Source: Pseudarthrobacter sp. L1SW (lineage in GTDB: Bacteria > Actinomycetota > Actinomycetes > Actinomycetales > Micrococcaceae). Taken from it: a stretch of DNA of 64,000 nt. A program made the position numbers and the translations under genes. Within the stretch, counting starts at the first letter, position 1; each line of letters opens with the position of its first letter. This document shows positions 27,329-36,287 of the stretch, one piece after another. Where the stretch lies: assembly GCF_020809045.1 (NCBI RefSeq), contig NZ_CP078079.1, positions 3,348,001 to 3,412,000 of the forward strand, given 5' to 3'. The notes beneath the pieces are model-generated. The model made no database searches. It was given only the letters and a program-made list of their open reading frames with translations, and had not been told where the DNA came from.

Positions 27329-27706
27329 ATGGCTGTAGCCCGTCGCAGGATCGACCCAAAGGAGGGCGCCGCAGCTGTGGAGGCGTGGCGAAAAGCCGCC
27401 GGACCGTCGCCGGACGTTCCTGTCCCGCGAAGCATCCTGGCCACTGCGGTGCGCTACACGCTTGAGGAGGTCACCGCGCGGGCACCGGGCAATTCCGTGG
27501 AGGTGCGGGTGCCGCCGTTCGGCGTCACCCAGTGCGTGGAAGGTCCGCGGCACACGCGCGGCACGCCGCCCAACGTCATTGAGTGCGACGCCGCCACCTG
27601 GCTCGCGATGGTTACAGGCCAGTTGGGCTGGGCGGACGCGGTGGCCGAGCACAAGGTTGCTGCCTCGGGCCTCCGGGCAGACCTCTCGGCATTGCTCCCG
27701 CTGTAG
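27329..27706 (+). CDS. Sterol-carrier-like family protein (125 aa)
   Basis: This is a small actinobacterial protein of the bacterial SCP-orthologue group. Recognisable parts are MAVARRRIDPKEG at the start, VEVRVPPFGVTQCVEGPRHTRG in the middle and ATWLAMVTGQLGWADAV near the end. The family often neighbours purine genes, as here, but its biochemical role is unknown; lipid binding is inferred from the fold only. The ATG at 27329 is preceded by GAAAGGGG, an acceptable RBS. Confidence 0.8.
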   Translation: MAVARRRIDPKEGAAAVEAWRKAAGPSPDVPVPRSILATAVRYTLEEVTARAPGNSVEVRVPPFGVTQCVEGPRHTRGTPPNVIECDAATWLAMVTGQLGWADAVAEHKVAASGLRADLSALLPL

Positions 27707-27712
27707 ACGGGC

Positions 27713-28474
27713 TCAGCCGCGGCCGATGAATGGCATGCCAGCGGCGGTCACCACCACGGACCCCACGCTGGCTGTCGGCGGCATGTTGGCCATCATCAGG
27801 ACGGCCCGGGCGGCATCCTCAACGGGGAAGGTGGGTTCAACCCGGCGGCTGCCGTCGGCCTGGAGCGCCCCGGAACCCACACCGATGGTGTCCATGATCT
27901 CCGTGGCCGTGTTCCCAATGTCGATCTGCCCGCACGTGATCCCGAAGCCCCGCCCGTCCAGCTCGATGCTTTTTGTCAGCCCTGTCATGGCGTGCTTCGT
28001 GACGGCGTAGGCCACAGTCCTGGGGCGTGGCGAATGCGCGGAGATGGAGCCGTTGTTGATAATCCGCCCGCCCTGCGGATCCTGCGCCTTCATGGCCCTG
28101 ACGGCGGCCGCGGCGCACAGCATGGAGCCAGTGAGGTTCACTGCCAGGGTGGCGTTCCAGTCCTCCAGCGAGATCTCGTCCACGCCGGCGGCCGGGCCGA
28201 AAACCCCGGCGTTGTTGAACAAGACGTCCACCCGGCCCCACCGCTGCCGCACGGCGTCGAAAAGGCGCTCGACGTCGTCGGGCCGGGTGACGTCGCAGGT
28301 GACCGGAAGCGCCTGCTGGTGGCCGGCCGCCGTCTCCAGCAGGTGCGCCTCGCGGCGCCCGGCAAGGGCGACGGCGTAGCCATCGGCCAGGAGAAGGCGG
28401 GCCACTGCCCGGCCGATTCCGGAACCGGCGCCGGTGACCACCGCAACGCGCGCAGCTTTGCCTGTATTGCTCAT
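27713..28474 (-). CDS. Short-chain dehydrogenase/reductase
   Basis: This 253-residue SDR has nucleotide-binding TGAGSGIG, structural NNAG and catalytic YAVTK with an upstream Ser in NNGSISAHS. The cofactor preference and substrate are not evident. I start at MSNTGKA because GAAGGGAA sits just upstream; two in-frame ATGs about nine codons earlier overlap the uracil-DNA glycosylase stop. It is the last gene of a minus-strand run with the glycosylase and aldo/keto reductase. Confidence 0.9.
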   Translation of the reverse strand: MSNTGKAARVAVVTGAGSGIGRAVARLLLADGYAVALAGRREAHLLETAAGHQQALPVTCDVTRPDDVERLFDAVRQRWGRVDVLFNNAGVFGPAAGVDEISLEDWNATLAVNLTGSMLCAAAAVRAMKAQDPQGGRIINNGSISAHSPRPRTVAYAVTKHAMTGLTKSIELDGRGFGITCGQIDIGNTATEIMDTIGVGSGALQADGSRRVEPTFPVEDAARAVLMMANMPPTASVGSVVVTAAGMPFIGRG

Positions 28475-28497
28475 GGGGTTCCCTTCAGGTGTGGCCA

Positions 28498-29193
28498 TCA
28501 TTGAATCCTAGGGGCTGCATCCGGCATCACGGCTGCGGCCAAGCCGGCGCCAAGCAGCTCCGCCAGCCCACGTTTGAAACCGGACTTCCCGCCGTGGGAA
28601 GGGTGCCGGACCTTTGGCACCTCCTGGCCGCTGCCCAGCAGGCTGCGGTGCGCCACGTTGCCCACGGCCACGATGGTGCCGATCTGGAACAGTTCTGCCA
28701 GCGACTGCCAGAACGGCGTTCCGAGCCTGGCTTCGGCTGTGCGCGGCGTGCGGTTGGACTGCGGATTCCCCGGCATGTGGGTGTGCCACGGGCACGCGCT
28801 CCACAGGAGGGGAAGGAACTGCAGTTCGGCCAGGACTTCCCACATCACGGTTGCGGTGGGCTCGGCCGCAACGCCTGCCGCGTCCGCCGGCAGCGCGTAG
28901 CCCTTACCGGGTCCGAACAAGCCAAAGCTGTTGGCGGGCCCCTGGAACATGGCGCGGTTGGTGAAGGGAACCCCGGTGACGCCCATGCCCCTGAAGCCGG
29001 GGGCCTCGCCCAGCAGCAGCACGGTTGGCGAACGGTCCATCATTTCCTGGAGGTAAAGCTCGAGGTTGCGCCGCCGCTGCGCATTTTCCGGCACGCTGTG
29101 GTCCAGGAAGTTGTTGCGGGCGGGCGTCGACGGCACGGCCGCGAGCCGGTCCACGAACGCGCGCACGGGGGAAGCAGTCACGGGCATCTTCAC
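28498..29193 (-). CDS. Uracil-DNA glycosylase family protein
   Basis: This 231-residue protein of the UDG superfamily has the water-activating loop GEAPGFRGMGVTGVPFTN and the C-terminal minor-groove loop RHPSHGG. The order of motifs fits UDG-like base-excision enzymes rather than classical Ung. It probably removes uracil or other damaged bases from DNA. The ATG at 29193 lies 24 bases after the upstream reductase stop. A second Met two codons later is also possible. Confidence 0.85.
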   Translation of the reverse strand: MKMPVTASPVRAFVDRLAAVPSTPARNNFLDHSVPENAQRRRNLELYLQEMMDRSPTVLLLGEAPGFRGMGVTGVPFTNRAMFQGPANSFGLFGPGKGYALPADAAGVAAEPTATVMWEVLAELQFLPLLWSACPWHTHMPGNPQSNRTPRTAEARLGTPFWQSLAELFQIGTIVAVGNVAHRSLLGSGQEVPKVRHPSHGGKSGFKRGLAELLGAGLAAAVMPDAAPRIQ

Positions 29194-29217
29194 ACGCGCC
29201 GGGCAGGAAACTGGCTC

Positions 29218-30198
29218 CTACCAGCGCGGGTGGATGGCCTCACGGAAGTAGTGGTCGTAGATCCAGCGGACCCCGGCGTCGAATTCCCCGCCCAGGCTGA
29301 CGGAGGCCGCGGCGGCGTTCGCTGCCGCCTGCTCCACGTTGCGTGCCCCAGGGATGACGGTGGTGACGCCGTCCTGCGCGGCGATCCAGGCAATGGCCGC
29401 CTGGGCGGTGCTGGCCCCGGAGGGAACCAGCTGTTCAAACTCGGCCACGGCCTTCAGGCCCAGTTCGTAGTCCACACCGGAGAAGGTCTCGCCGACGTCG
29501 AAGGAGTCACCGTTGCGGTTGTAGTTCCGGTGGTCGTTCTCCGCGAACGCGGTCTCCTTGGTGTACTTGCCGGACAACAGGCCGGAAGCGAGCGGCACGC
29601 GCGCGATGATCCCTACGTTTGCCGCCTTTGCTGCCGGAAGGACCTCGTCCAGGGGCTTGAGGCGGAAGGCGTTCAGGATGATCTGGACCGAAGCGGTTCC
29701 CCCATGGCGGATCGCCTCCAGGGCCTCGTCCGTGCGCTCGACACTGACGCCGTAATTGCGGATGGCTCCCTCGGACACCAGGGTGTCCAGCGCGTCATAG
29801 ACCTCGGCGTTGCTGTAGACCGGAGTGGGCGGGCAGTGCAGCTGGACCAGGTCCAGGGTGTCCGTGCCCAGGTTCTTCCGGGAGCGGTCCACCCACTGGC
29901 GGAAGTTGGCCAGGGTGTAGTTTTCCGGCTTCTGGTCCACCCGGCGGCCCATCTTGGTGGCCACCGTAACGTCCAGGCCCGGGTTGTCCGCGAGGAACTT
30001 TCCGATGGCCTGCTCGCTCTTCCCGTCGCCGTAGACGTCGGCGGTGTCGAAGAAGTTCACCCCTGCATCCACGGAGGCCGCCAGGACAGCCTGCGCCTGC
30101 GCCGGGTCAACGTTTCCCCAGTCCGCGCCAAGCTGCCAGGTGCCGAGCCCCACAATGGAGACGTTCCGACCGGTCTTGCCCAAAATCCGCTGTTCCAT
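29218..30198 (-). CDS. Aldo/keto reductase
   Basis: This 326-residue TIM-barrel oxidoreductase has the family markers GLGTWQLG, FDTADVYGDG (catalytic Asp/Tyr), the catalytic Lys in VATKMG and His in DLVQLHCPP, and a C-terminal NADPH-binding VIPGARN. The natural substrate is not evident. It is the first gene of the minus-strand run and is divergent from xdhA across about 220 bases. Confidence 0.92.
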   Translation of the reverse strand: MEQRILGKTGRNVSIVGLGTWQLGADWGNVDPAQAQAVLAASVDAGVNFFDTADVYGDGKSEQAIGKFLADNPGLDVTVATKMGRRVDQKPENYTLANFRQWVDRSRKNLGTDTLDLVQLHCPPTPVYSNAEVYDALDTLVSEGAIRNYGVSVERTDEALEAIRHGGTASVQIILNAFRLKPLDEVLPAAKAANVGIIARVPLASGLLSGKYTKETAFAENDHRNYNRNGDSFDVGETFSGVDYELGLKAVAEFEQLVPSGASTAQAAIAWIAAQDGVTTVIPGARNVEQAAANAAAASVSLGGEFDAGVRWIYDHYFREAIHPRW

Positions 30199-30418
30199 CC
30201 CTCGACTATATGGCGTGGCCCGGAGGAGGCCGGAATCTTACGCGTTCCGCCACGCCCCGACGCCCATCCGCATGGTGGAAAAGCCCTTCCGGCAACCTGT
30301 GTAAGCTTAATCACACTGAAACACGCAGCGGACATTCTGGCAGTGCTGTGCGGGTACATTTCCCAGCATCAGGGGTTTGGTTGGCGCGTCGGTCTGGTTC
30401 GTACGGGGAGCGTGAAGC

Positions 30419-31915
30419 ATGGACGGAATCGAGATAACCGTCAACGGGCAGGCCCGGGGCTGCGGCGGAACCAGCCCGCACACCAGGCTTCTGGACTGGT
30501 TGCGGGGTGAAGGCCTGACGGGGGCCAAGGAAGGCTGCGCGGAGGGCGAATGCGGGGCGTGCGCCGTCATGGTGGCCCGGCCGGACGGCCCGGCCCGCAG
30601 CCTCTGGACTTCCATCAACTCCTGCCTCCCTTCCGCGCTGGCATTCGACGGCCAGGAAATTATCACTGCGGAGGGCCTGGGTACTGTAGCCGGGCCGTGC
30701 GCGGATGAGGCCCTTCATCCCGTCCAGCGGGAAATGGCAGACCGTGGCGGGTCCCAGTGCGGATACTGCACTCCGGGGTTCATCTGTTCCATGGCCGCGG
30801 AGTACTACCGCCCGGACCGCAGCCCCGCGGACGCCAGCCTGGAGACCGGGACGGGGGCCGTGGGCGAAGGGCACGCCGCCGACCATGGATGCGGCCCGAA
30901 CGGGTTCGACCTGCATGCCCTCAGCGGCAACCTCTGCCGGTGCACCGGCTACCGTCCCATCAGGGATGCGGCCTACGCACTCGGGCCGGCGCAGGACACT
31001 GATCCGTTGCTGGGCAGGCAGAACCGGCCCGCCCCGCCGGCCAGGCACACCCGGACGGACGGCGACGCACGGTTCCTGCGCCCCGGGAACCTGGCTGAAG
31101 CCCTCCAGGCCCTCGAGGAAAACCCGGAGGCAAAGCTGGTGGCAGGGGCAACGGACCTCGGCGTCGAGGTGAACCTCCGCCACTTCCGGCCGCCCGTCGT
31201 CGTCGCCATCGACCGCCTGGCGGAACTGCGGACGTTAACGTTCGACGCCGGCCGGGTGGAGATCGGCGCGGCCCTTACCCTCTCTGAGGTGGAACGGGGC
31301 CTCAACGGCCGGGTGCCCCTCCTGGGCCAGCTGTTCCCACAGTTCGCGTCCCGCCTGATCCGGAACGCTGCCACCTTCGGCGGGAACCTCGCCACGGGAT
31401 CACCCATCGGCGACTCCGCACCCGTACTCCTCGCCCTGGACGCCGGCGTCGTCCTGTGCTCCGCCGGCGGAGAACGTGAGGTCCCGTTGGCGGAGTACTT
31501 CACGGGCTACCGGCAGAACGTCAGGAAGCCCAACGAACTGCTGCGCGCAGTGCGGATCCCGCTGCCGCTGGCCGAAACCACAGCGTTCTACAAGATTGCC
31601 AAGCGCCGCTTCGACGACATCTCGAGCGTGTCCGTGGCCATTGCACTGCAGGTGGCGGACGGCGTCGTAAGTTCGGCCCGGATCGGGCTCGGCGGCGTGG
31701 CGGCAACCCCCATCCGGGCGTCAGCAACGGAAGAAGCCCTGGTGGGCCGGCCCTGGACCGCGGAGACCGTGGCCGCGGCGGCCGCCATCATGGCGGGCGA
31801 GGGGACGCCCATCGATGACATGCGGGCAAGCGCGGCCTACCGTTCAGCCATGCTGGGGCAGGCCCTGCTGAAGTTCCACGCCGGGAACGCTCCGGCGCTG
31901 GAGGTGGCGAAGTGA
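30419..31915 (+). CDS. xdhA: Xanthine dehydrogenase small subunit (2Fe-2S and FAD domains)
   Basis: This 498-residue subunit has an N-terminal plant-type 2Fe-2S domain with C40, C45 and C48 in CAEGECGAC. A second helical 2Fe-2S domain (CGYCTPG .. CRCTGY) is followed by an FAD-binding domain with GATDLGVEV and TFGGNLATGSP. It passes electrons from the molybdenum subunit to NAD+. The next gene, xdhB, overlaps by four bases (GTGA). The 220-base upstream region would hold the xdh promoter; I see no clear operator there. Confidence 0.95.
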   Translation: MDGIEITVNGQARGCGGTSPHTRLLDWLRGEGLTGAKEGCAEGECGACAVMVARPDGPARSLWTSINSCLPSALAFDGQEIITAEGLGTVAGPCADEALHPVQREMADRGGSQCGYCTPGFICSMAAEYYRPDRSPADASLETGTGAVGEGHAADHGCGPNGFDLHALSGNLCRCTGYRPIRDAAYALGPAQDTDPLLGRQNRPAPPARHTRTDGDARFLRPGNLAEALQALEENPEAKLVAGATDLGVEVNLRHFRPPVVVAIDRLAELRTLTFDAGRVEIGAALTLSEVERGLNGRVPLLGQLFPQFASRLIRNAATFGGNLATGSPIGDSAPVLLALDAGVVLCSAGGEREVPLAEYFTGYRQNVRKPNELLRAVRIPLPLAETTAFYKIAKRRFDDISSVSVAIALQVADGVVSSARIGLGGVAATPIRASATEEALVGRPWTAETVAAAAAIMAGEGTPIDDMRASAAYRSAMLGQALLKFHAGNAPALEVAK

Positions 31916-34296
31916 AATCCCTGGCAGAGCGTCCCGTCAACCCCGTGGTGGGCATCCCGGTGCCCCATGAGAGCGCCGCGGGGCATGTGACCGGAACAGC
32001 CCTCTACACGGATGACATTGTTGCCCGCTCCAGCAACATCCTGCACGCCTGGCCCGTCCAGGCGCCCCACGCGCACGCACGGATCCTGGCCATGCAGACC
32101 CAGCCCGCACTTGAAGTTCCCGGCGTAGTCAGGGTGCTGACGGCGTCGGACGTTCCCGGCATCAACGACTCCGGCACCAAACACGACGAGCCGCTCTTCC
32201 CCAGCGAGGTGATGTTCCACGGCCAGGCCGTGTGCTGGGTCCTGGGCGAATCGGTCGAAGCGGCACGGCTGGGCGCAGGGGCGGTTGCGGTGGAGTACGA
32301 GCCGCTGCCGTCACTCCTGACGCTCACCGAAGCCATCGCGGCCGGCAGCTTCCAGGGCAACCAGCCCACTGTTGCCCGCGGTGAGCCGGACCAGGCGCTG
32401 GCGGGCGCCGCCCACCGCTTCAGCGGGGAGTTCGAATTCGGCGGCCAGGAGCACTTCTACCTTGAGACGCAGGCGTCCTTCGCAACCATTGACGAAGGCG
32501 GGCAAGTGTTTGTGCAGGCCAGCACCCAACACCCGTCCGAGACGCAGGAGATCGTGGCGCATGTCCTGGGGCTGGCCAACCACCAGGTGACCGTCCAGTG
32601 CCTGCGGATGGGCGGGGGCTTTGGCGGGAAGGAAATGCAGCCGCACGGTTTCGCGGCCGTCGCCGCCCTGGGCGCCAGCCTGACCGGGCGCCCCGTCCGG
32701 CTCCGCCTGACCCGCACCCAGGACATCACCCTGACCGGAAAGCGCCACCCGTTCCATGCGCGCTGGGAGGCAGGATTTGACGACGACGGGCGCCTCCAGG
32801 CGCTGAAAGCCACCCTCACGAGCGACGGCGGCTGGAGCCTGGACCTCTCCGAACCCGTCCTGGCGAGGGCGCTGTGCCACATCGACAACGCGTATTACGT
32901 CCCCAACATCGAAGTGCACGGCAGGGTGGCCAAGACCAACAAAACGTCGCAGACGGCGTTCCGGGGTTTCGGCGGACCGCAGGGGATGCTGGTGATGGAG
33001 GACCTGCTGGGCCGCTGCGCCCCACTGCTGGGGCTGGACCCCGCCGAGCTCCGCCGTCGCAATTTCTACGAGCCCGGGCAGAGCACGCCGTACGGGCAGC
33101 CGGTGCGCCACGCCGAACGGCTCACCGCCATCTGGCAGTCGCTGCTGGACCGGGCCGGCGTGGCCCGGCGGCGGGCGGAGATCGAGGAATTCAACGCGGC
33201 GCATCCGCACACCAAGCGCGCCATCGGGATGACGCCGGTGAAGTTCGGCATCTCCTTCAACCTGACCGCGTTCAACCAGGCCGGCGCGCTTGTCCACGTG
33301 TACAAGGACGGGTCCGTGCTGATCAACCATGGCGGAACCGAGATGGGGCAGGGCCTGCATACCAAGATGCGCCAGGTGGCTGCCACCGCCCTGGGCGTGC
33401 CCCTCGCGTTCATCCGGCTGGCACCCACCCGGACGGACAAGGTCCCGAACACCTCAGCCACTGCGGCAAGCTCCGGGGCGGACCTCAACGGCGGTGCCGT
33501 CAAGAACGCCTGCGAGCAGATCAGTTCCCGGCTGTCCGAGGTGGCTGCCCGCAGGCTCAACATCCATCCGGACGATGTGCGGTTCGACGACGGCAAGGTC
33601 ACCGGGATCGGCTTCCATGACCCCGGCCTCAGTTTCGCCGAGGTGGTGCACGATGCCTACTTCCAGCGCGTTCCGCTCTGGGCTGCCGGGTACTACCGGA
33701 CCGAAGGGCTGCACTGGGACAGCGCCCGGATGCAGGGCGAACCATTCAAGTACTTCAGCTACGGCGCAGCCGTTACCGAAGTGGAGGTGGACCGGTTCAC
33801 CGGCACCTACCGGCAGGTGCGCGCGGATATAGTGCACGACGTCGGCGACAGCCTTTCGCCGTTGATCGACGTTGGGCAGATTGAGGGCGGTTTTGTCCAG
33901 GGCGCCGGGTGGCTCACCCTCGAGGACCTGCGGTGGGACGTGTCCGACGGCGAGGGGCGGGGGCGGCTCACGACGCAGTCGGCCAGTACCTACAAGCTGC
34001 CCAGCTTCTCCGAAATGCCGGAGCAATTCAACGTCCACCTGTTTGAACGGGCCACGGAGAGCGGAGTGGTCTACGGCTCCAAGGCCGTGGGCGAGCCACC
34101 GCTCATGCTTGCCATCAGCGTCCGCGAGGCGCTGCGCGAGGCGGTTGCAGCGTTTGGTCCCGGCAGCATGTCAGTGGAACTGGCCAGCCCGGCCACCCCC
34201 GAAGCCGTGTTCTGGGCCATCGAACGGGTCACGGCGCCCTCCCCGGCCCTCCCTGGCGACGCCCTCCAGGCGCCCGCCGCGACGTCGGTGCGGTGA
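31912..34296 (+). CDS. xdhB: Xanthine dehydrogenase molybdopterin-binding subunit
   Basis: This 794-residue molybdenum subunit oxidises hypoxanthine and xanthine to urate. Visible family motifs are GGQEHFYLE, GGGFGGKE (pterin contact), AFRGFGGPQ and the C-terminal GEPPLML carrying the catalytic Glu. The GTG start overlaps the xdhA stop, which fits co-translation of the two subunits, and xdhC follows after one base. The length matches the bacterial XdhB family. Confidence 0.95.
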   Translation: MKSLAERPVNPVVGIPVPHESAAGHVTGTALYTDDIVARSSNILHAWPVQAPHAHARILAMQTQPALEVPGVVRVLTASDVPGINDSGTKHDEPLFPSEVMFHGQAVCWVLGESVEAARLGAGAVAVEYEPLPSLLTLTEAIAAGSFQGNQPTVARGEPDQALAGAAHRFSGEFEFGGQEHFYLETQASFATIDEGGQVFVQASTQHPSETQEIVAHVLGLANHQVTVQCLRMGGGFGGKEMQPHGFAAVAALGASLTGRPVRLRLTRTQDITLTGKRHPFHARWEAGFDDDGRLQALKATLTSDGGWSLDLSEPVLARALCHIDNAYYVPNIEVHGRVAKTNKTSQTAFRGFGGPQGMLVMEDLLGRCAPLLGLDPAELRRRNFYEPGQSTPYGQPVRHAERLTAIWQSLLDRAGVARRRAEIEEFNAAHPHTKRAIGMTPVKFGISFNLTAFNQAGALVHVYKDGSVLINHGGTEMGQGLHTKMRQVAATALGVPLAFIRLAPTRTDKVPNTSATAASSGADLNGGAVKNACEQISSRLSEVAARRLNIHPDDVRFDDGKVTGIGFHDPGLSFAEVVHDAYFQRVPLWAAGYYRTEGLHWDSARMQGEPFKYFSYGAAVTEVEVDRFTGTYRQVRADIVHDVGDSLSPLIDVGQIEGGFVQGAGWLTLEDLRWDVSDGEGRGRLTTQSASTYKLPSFSEMPEQFNVHLFERATESGVVYGSKAVGEPPLMLAISVREALREAVAAFGPGSMSVELASPATPEAVFWAIERVTAPSPALPGDALQAPAATSVR

Positions 34297-34297
34297 C

Positions 34298-35101
34298 ATG
34301 GACTGGCTCGAAGCCCTGCAGCACCTGAGGTCCTCAGGTTTGCCCGGAGTACTGGCCACCGTGTCTGAGGTGCGCGGCCATGCACCGCGGGAGGCCGGCG
34401 CCAAGATGGTGGTGGGGGCCGACTCCACGTGGGGCAGCATCGGCGGGGGAAATCTCGAGGCCACCGTGGTGGACCAGGCCAGGGACATGATGGCGCAAGG
34501 TATCTCCGTGCCCCGCAACGCCGAGTTCCCGCTCAACGAGCACGCCACCACCGAGCATGGGCGGCAGTGCTGCGGAGGGAAGGTGCGGGTGTTGCTGGAG
34601 CCTTTCCTGTCCCTTCCCACTGTGGCCATCTTCGGCGTCGGGCATGTCGGGTACGAACTCGGCCGCATCCTGTCCCGCCTGCCCATGGCCCTGTACCTCG
34701 TGGACAGCCGGGAGGAGCAGCTGGAGGCCGGCCGGCTGGCCGATGTTTCAGCGGGTGTTGCGGACGTCCGGGTTGTGCACACGCCGGTTCCGGATTCGTT
34801 CCTTGGCGGCCTGCCTGCCGGCGCCCACGTCTTCATCATGACCCACGACCACTCCGAGGATTTCCTGCTCTGCCACGCGGCCCTGCGCCGTGGAGACCTC
34901 GGGAGCGTGGGGCTGATCGGCTCGCGCGCCAAGTGGCTGCGGTTCCGGCAAAAGCTGGCGGCGGAGGGGTTTGCCGAGGCTGAGATTGACCGGATCCAGT
35001 GCCCGATCGGCCTGCCTGAGGTCAGGGGAAAGGCCCCGGCGGTGATTGCCGTCAGTGCCGCCGCCGGCCTGCTGGGCACCCTCGCGCCTGCCCGGCAGTA
35101 A
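34298..35101 (+). CDS. xdhC: Xanthine dehydrogenase accessory protein XdhC
   Basis: This 267-residue XdhC/CoxI-family protein is the chaperone that loads sulfurated molybdenum cofactor into XdhB. The N-terminal half has REAGAKMVV and GSIGGGNLEA; the C-terminal Rossmann-like half has FGVGHVGYEL, MTHDHSEDFL and GLIGSRAKW. I start at the ATG one base after the xdhB stop, which makes this the third gene of the xdhABC operon. Confidence 0.93.
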   Translation: MDWLEALQHLRSSGLPGVLATVSEVRGHAPREAGAKMVVGADSTWGSIGGGNLEATVVDQARDMMAQGISVPRNAEFPLNEHATTEHGRQCCGGKVRVLLEPFLSLPTVAIFGVGHVGYELGRILSRLPMALYLVDSREEQLEAGRLADVSAGVADVRVVHTPVPDSFLGGLPAGAHVFIMTHDHSEDFLLCHAALRRGDLGSVGLIGSRAKWLRFRQKLAAEGFAEAEIDRIQCPIGLPEVRGKAPAVIAVSAAAGLLGTLAPARQ

Positions 35102-35236
35102 TGCGCCTGCCCGGCACTGCGGATCGGTCACAAACGGGTTTTTCAGATTGTGATGTACACCACCGGCCGGCCGCGCTACGCTGGATGACAACTCGTGGCG
35201 CAGGTCACGTAACCTGGGAGCAGCAGGCAGGGTCGT

Positions 35237-35272
35237 AATGAGCTGGCATCAATCGATGTCGGCTCATTTTTT
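35237..35272 (+). terminator. Intrinsic terminator after the xdh operon
   Basis: AATGAGC-T-GGCATC pairs with GATGTC-G-GCTCATT around a four-base AATC loop, and T residues continue to 35272. It lies 135 bases after xdhC and 93 bases before uricase. The simplest reading is termination of xdhABC, but attenuation of a transcript reading into the uricase gene cannot be excluded. The rest of this gap (35102-35364) holds no gene. Confidence 0.75.
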
Positions 35273-35364
35273 GTGGGCCGACGGTACAAGAAACGTGCGG
35301 GACACGCGCGCTTAATTTCTCTGCGGGACTCTGGTCCCATATACCGGAAGTTGGGAATCTGACC

Positions 35365-36273
35365 ATGAGCAGCAACATCATCCTGGGCAACAACCAGTAC
35401 GGAAAGGCCGAAGTCCGGGTCGTCAAAATCACCCGCGACACGGACCGCCATGAAATTGAGGACCTGAACGTCACCTCGCAGCTGCGCGGGGACTTCGCCG
35501 CGGCCCACCTTGAAGGCGACAACGGCCACGTGGTACCCACGGATACCCAGAAAAACACCATCTACGCTTTCGCCCGGGAAGGCATCGGTTCCCCGGAGGC
35601 CTTCCTGCTGCGCCTGGGCGAGCACTTCACGTCCAGCTTCGACTGGGTAACCGGCGGACGCTGGGAAGCCGAGTCCTACAGCTGGAACCGGATCCAGGCC
35701 CACGGCGCCGCGCATGACCACTCCTTCGTCCGCAGCGGGCAGGAAGTCCGCACTGCAGTCCTGGTGCGCGACGGCGCCGCGGCCCACGTCATTGCGGGCC
35801 TCAAGGACCTCACGGTCCTCAAGTCCACCCAGTCCGGCTTCGTCGGCTACCCCAAGGACAAGTACACCACCCTGCCGGAGACAACGGACCGGATCCTCGC
35901 CACGGACGTTTCCGCACGCTGGCGCTTCAAGACCGGCACGGACTTCAGCGCGCTGGACTTCAACAAGAATTACGACGACGTCAAGGCCCTCCTGCTCGAA
36001 GGGTTCACCGAGAAGTATTCGCACGCGCTCCAGCAGACCCTGTTCGACATGGGCACCAAGGTCCTTGAGGCACACAGCGAGATCGACGAGATCAGGTTCT
36101 CCATGCCCAACAAACACCACTTCCTGGTGGACCTCTCGCCGTTCGGCCTCGACAATCCCAACGAGGTCTTTTACGCCGCCGACCGCCCGTATGGCCTGAT
36201 CGAGGCAACCGTCCAGCGCGGGGACGCCAGCCCCGCGGACGTCGCCTGGTCCGGGATCGCCGGATTCTGCTGA
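35365..36273 (+). CDS. Urate oxidase (uricase)
   Basis: This 302-residue cofactor-free uricase converts urate to 5-hydroxyisourate. Recognisable parts are the N-terminal YGKAEVRVVK, the active-site TDTQKNT, the urate-contact segment VLKSTQSGFVGYP and MPNKHHFLVDL. The T-fold duplication is evident from the length. It lies downstream of xdhABC and 14 bases before the permease gene, so uptake and oxidation are linked. Hydroxyisourate hydrolase and OHCU decarboxylase genes are not in the window. Confidence 0.95.
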   Translation: MSSNIILGNNQYGKAEVRVVKITRDTDRHEIEDLNVTSQLRGDFAAAHLEGDNGHVVPTDTQKNTIYAFAREGIGSPEAFLLRLGEHFTSSFDWVTGGRWEAESYSWNRIQAHGAAHDHSFVRSGQEVRTAVLVRDGAAAHVIAGLKDLTVLKSTQSGFVGYPKDKYTTLPETTDRILATDVSARWRFKTGTDFSALDFNKNYDDVKALLLEGFTEKYSHALQQTLFDMGTKVLEAHSEIDEIRFSMPNKHHFLVDLSPFGLDNPNEVFYAADRPYGLIEATVQRGDASPADVAWSGIAGFC

Positions 36274-36287
36274 ACGGGAACTCTGCC

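Noticed and set aside
28489-30510. A long plus-strand open frame (about 670 codons) across the SDR/UDG/reductase region
   Set aside because: It is antisense to three well-supported genes, has no recognisable domains and reflects GC-rich codon bias.
35102-35364. Riboswitch upstream of uricase
   Set aside because: I compared it by eye with purine, guanidine, PRPP, ZTP and glycine riboswitch consensus elements and found no match. Only a terminator hairpin is clear.
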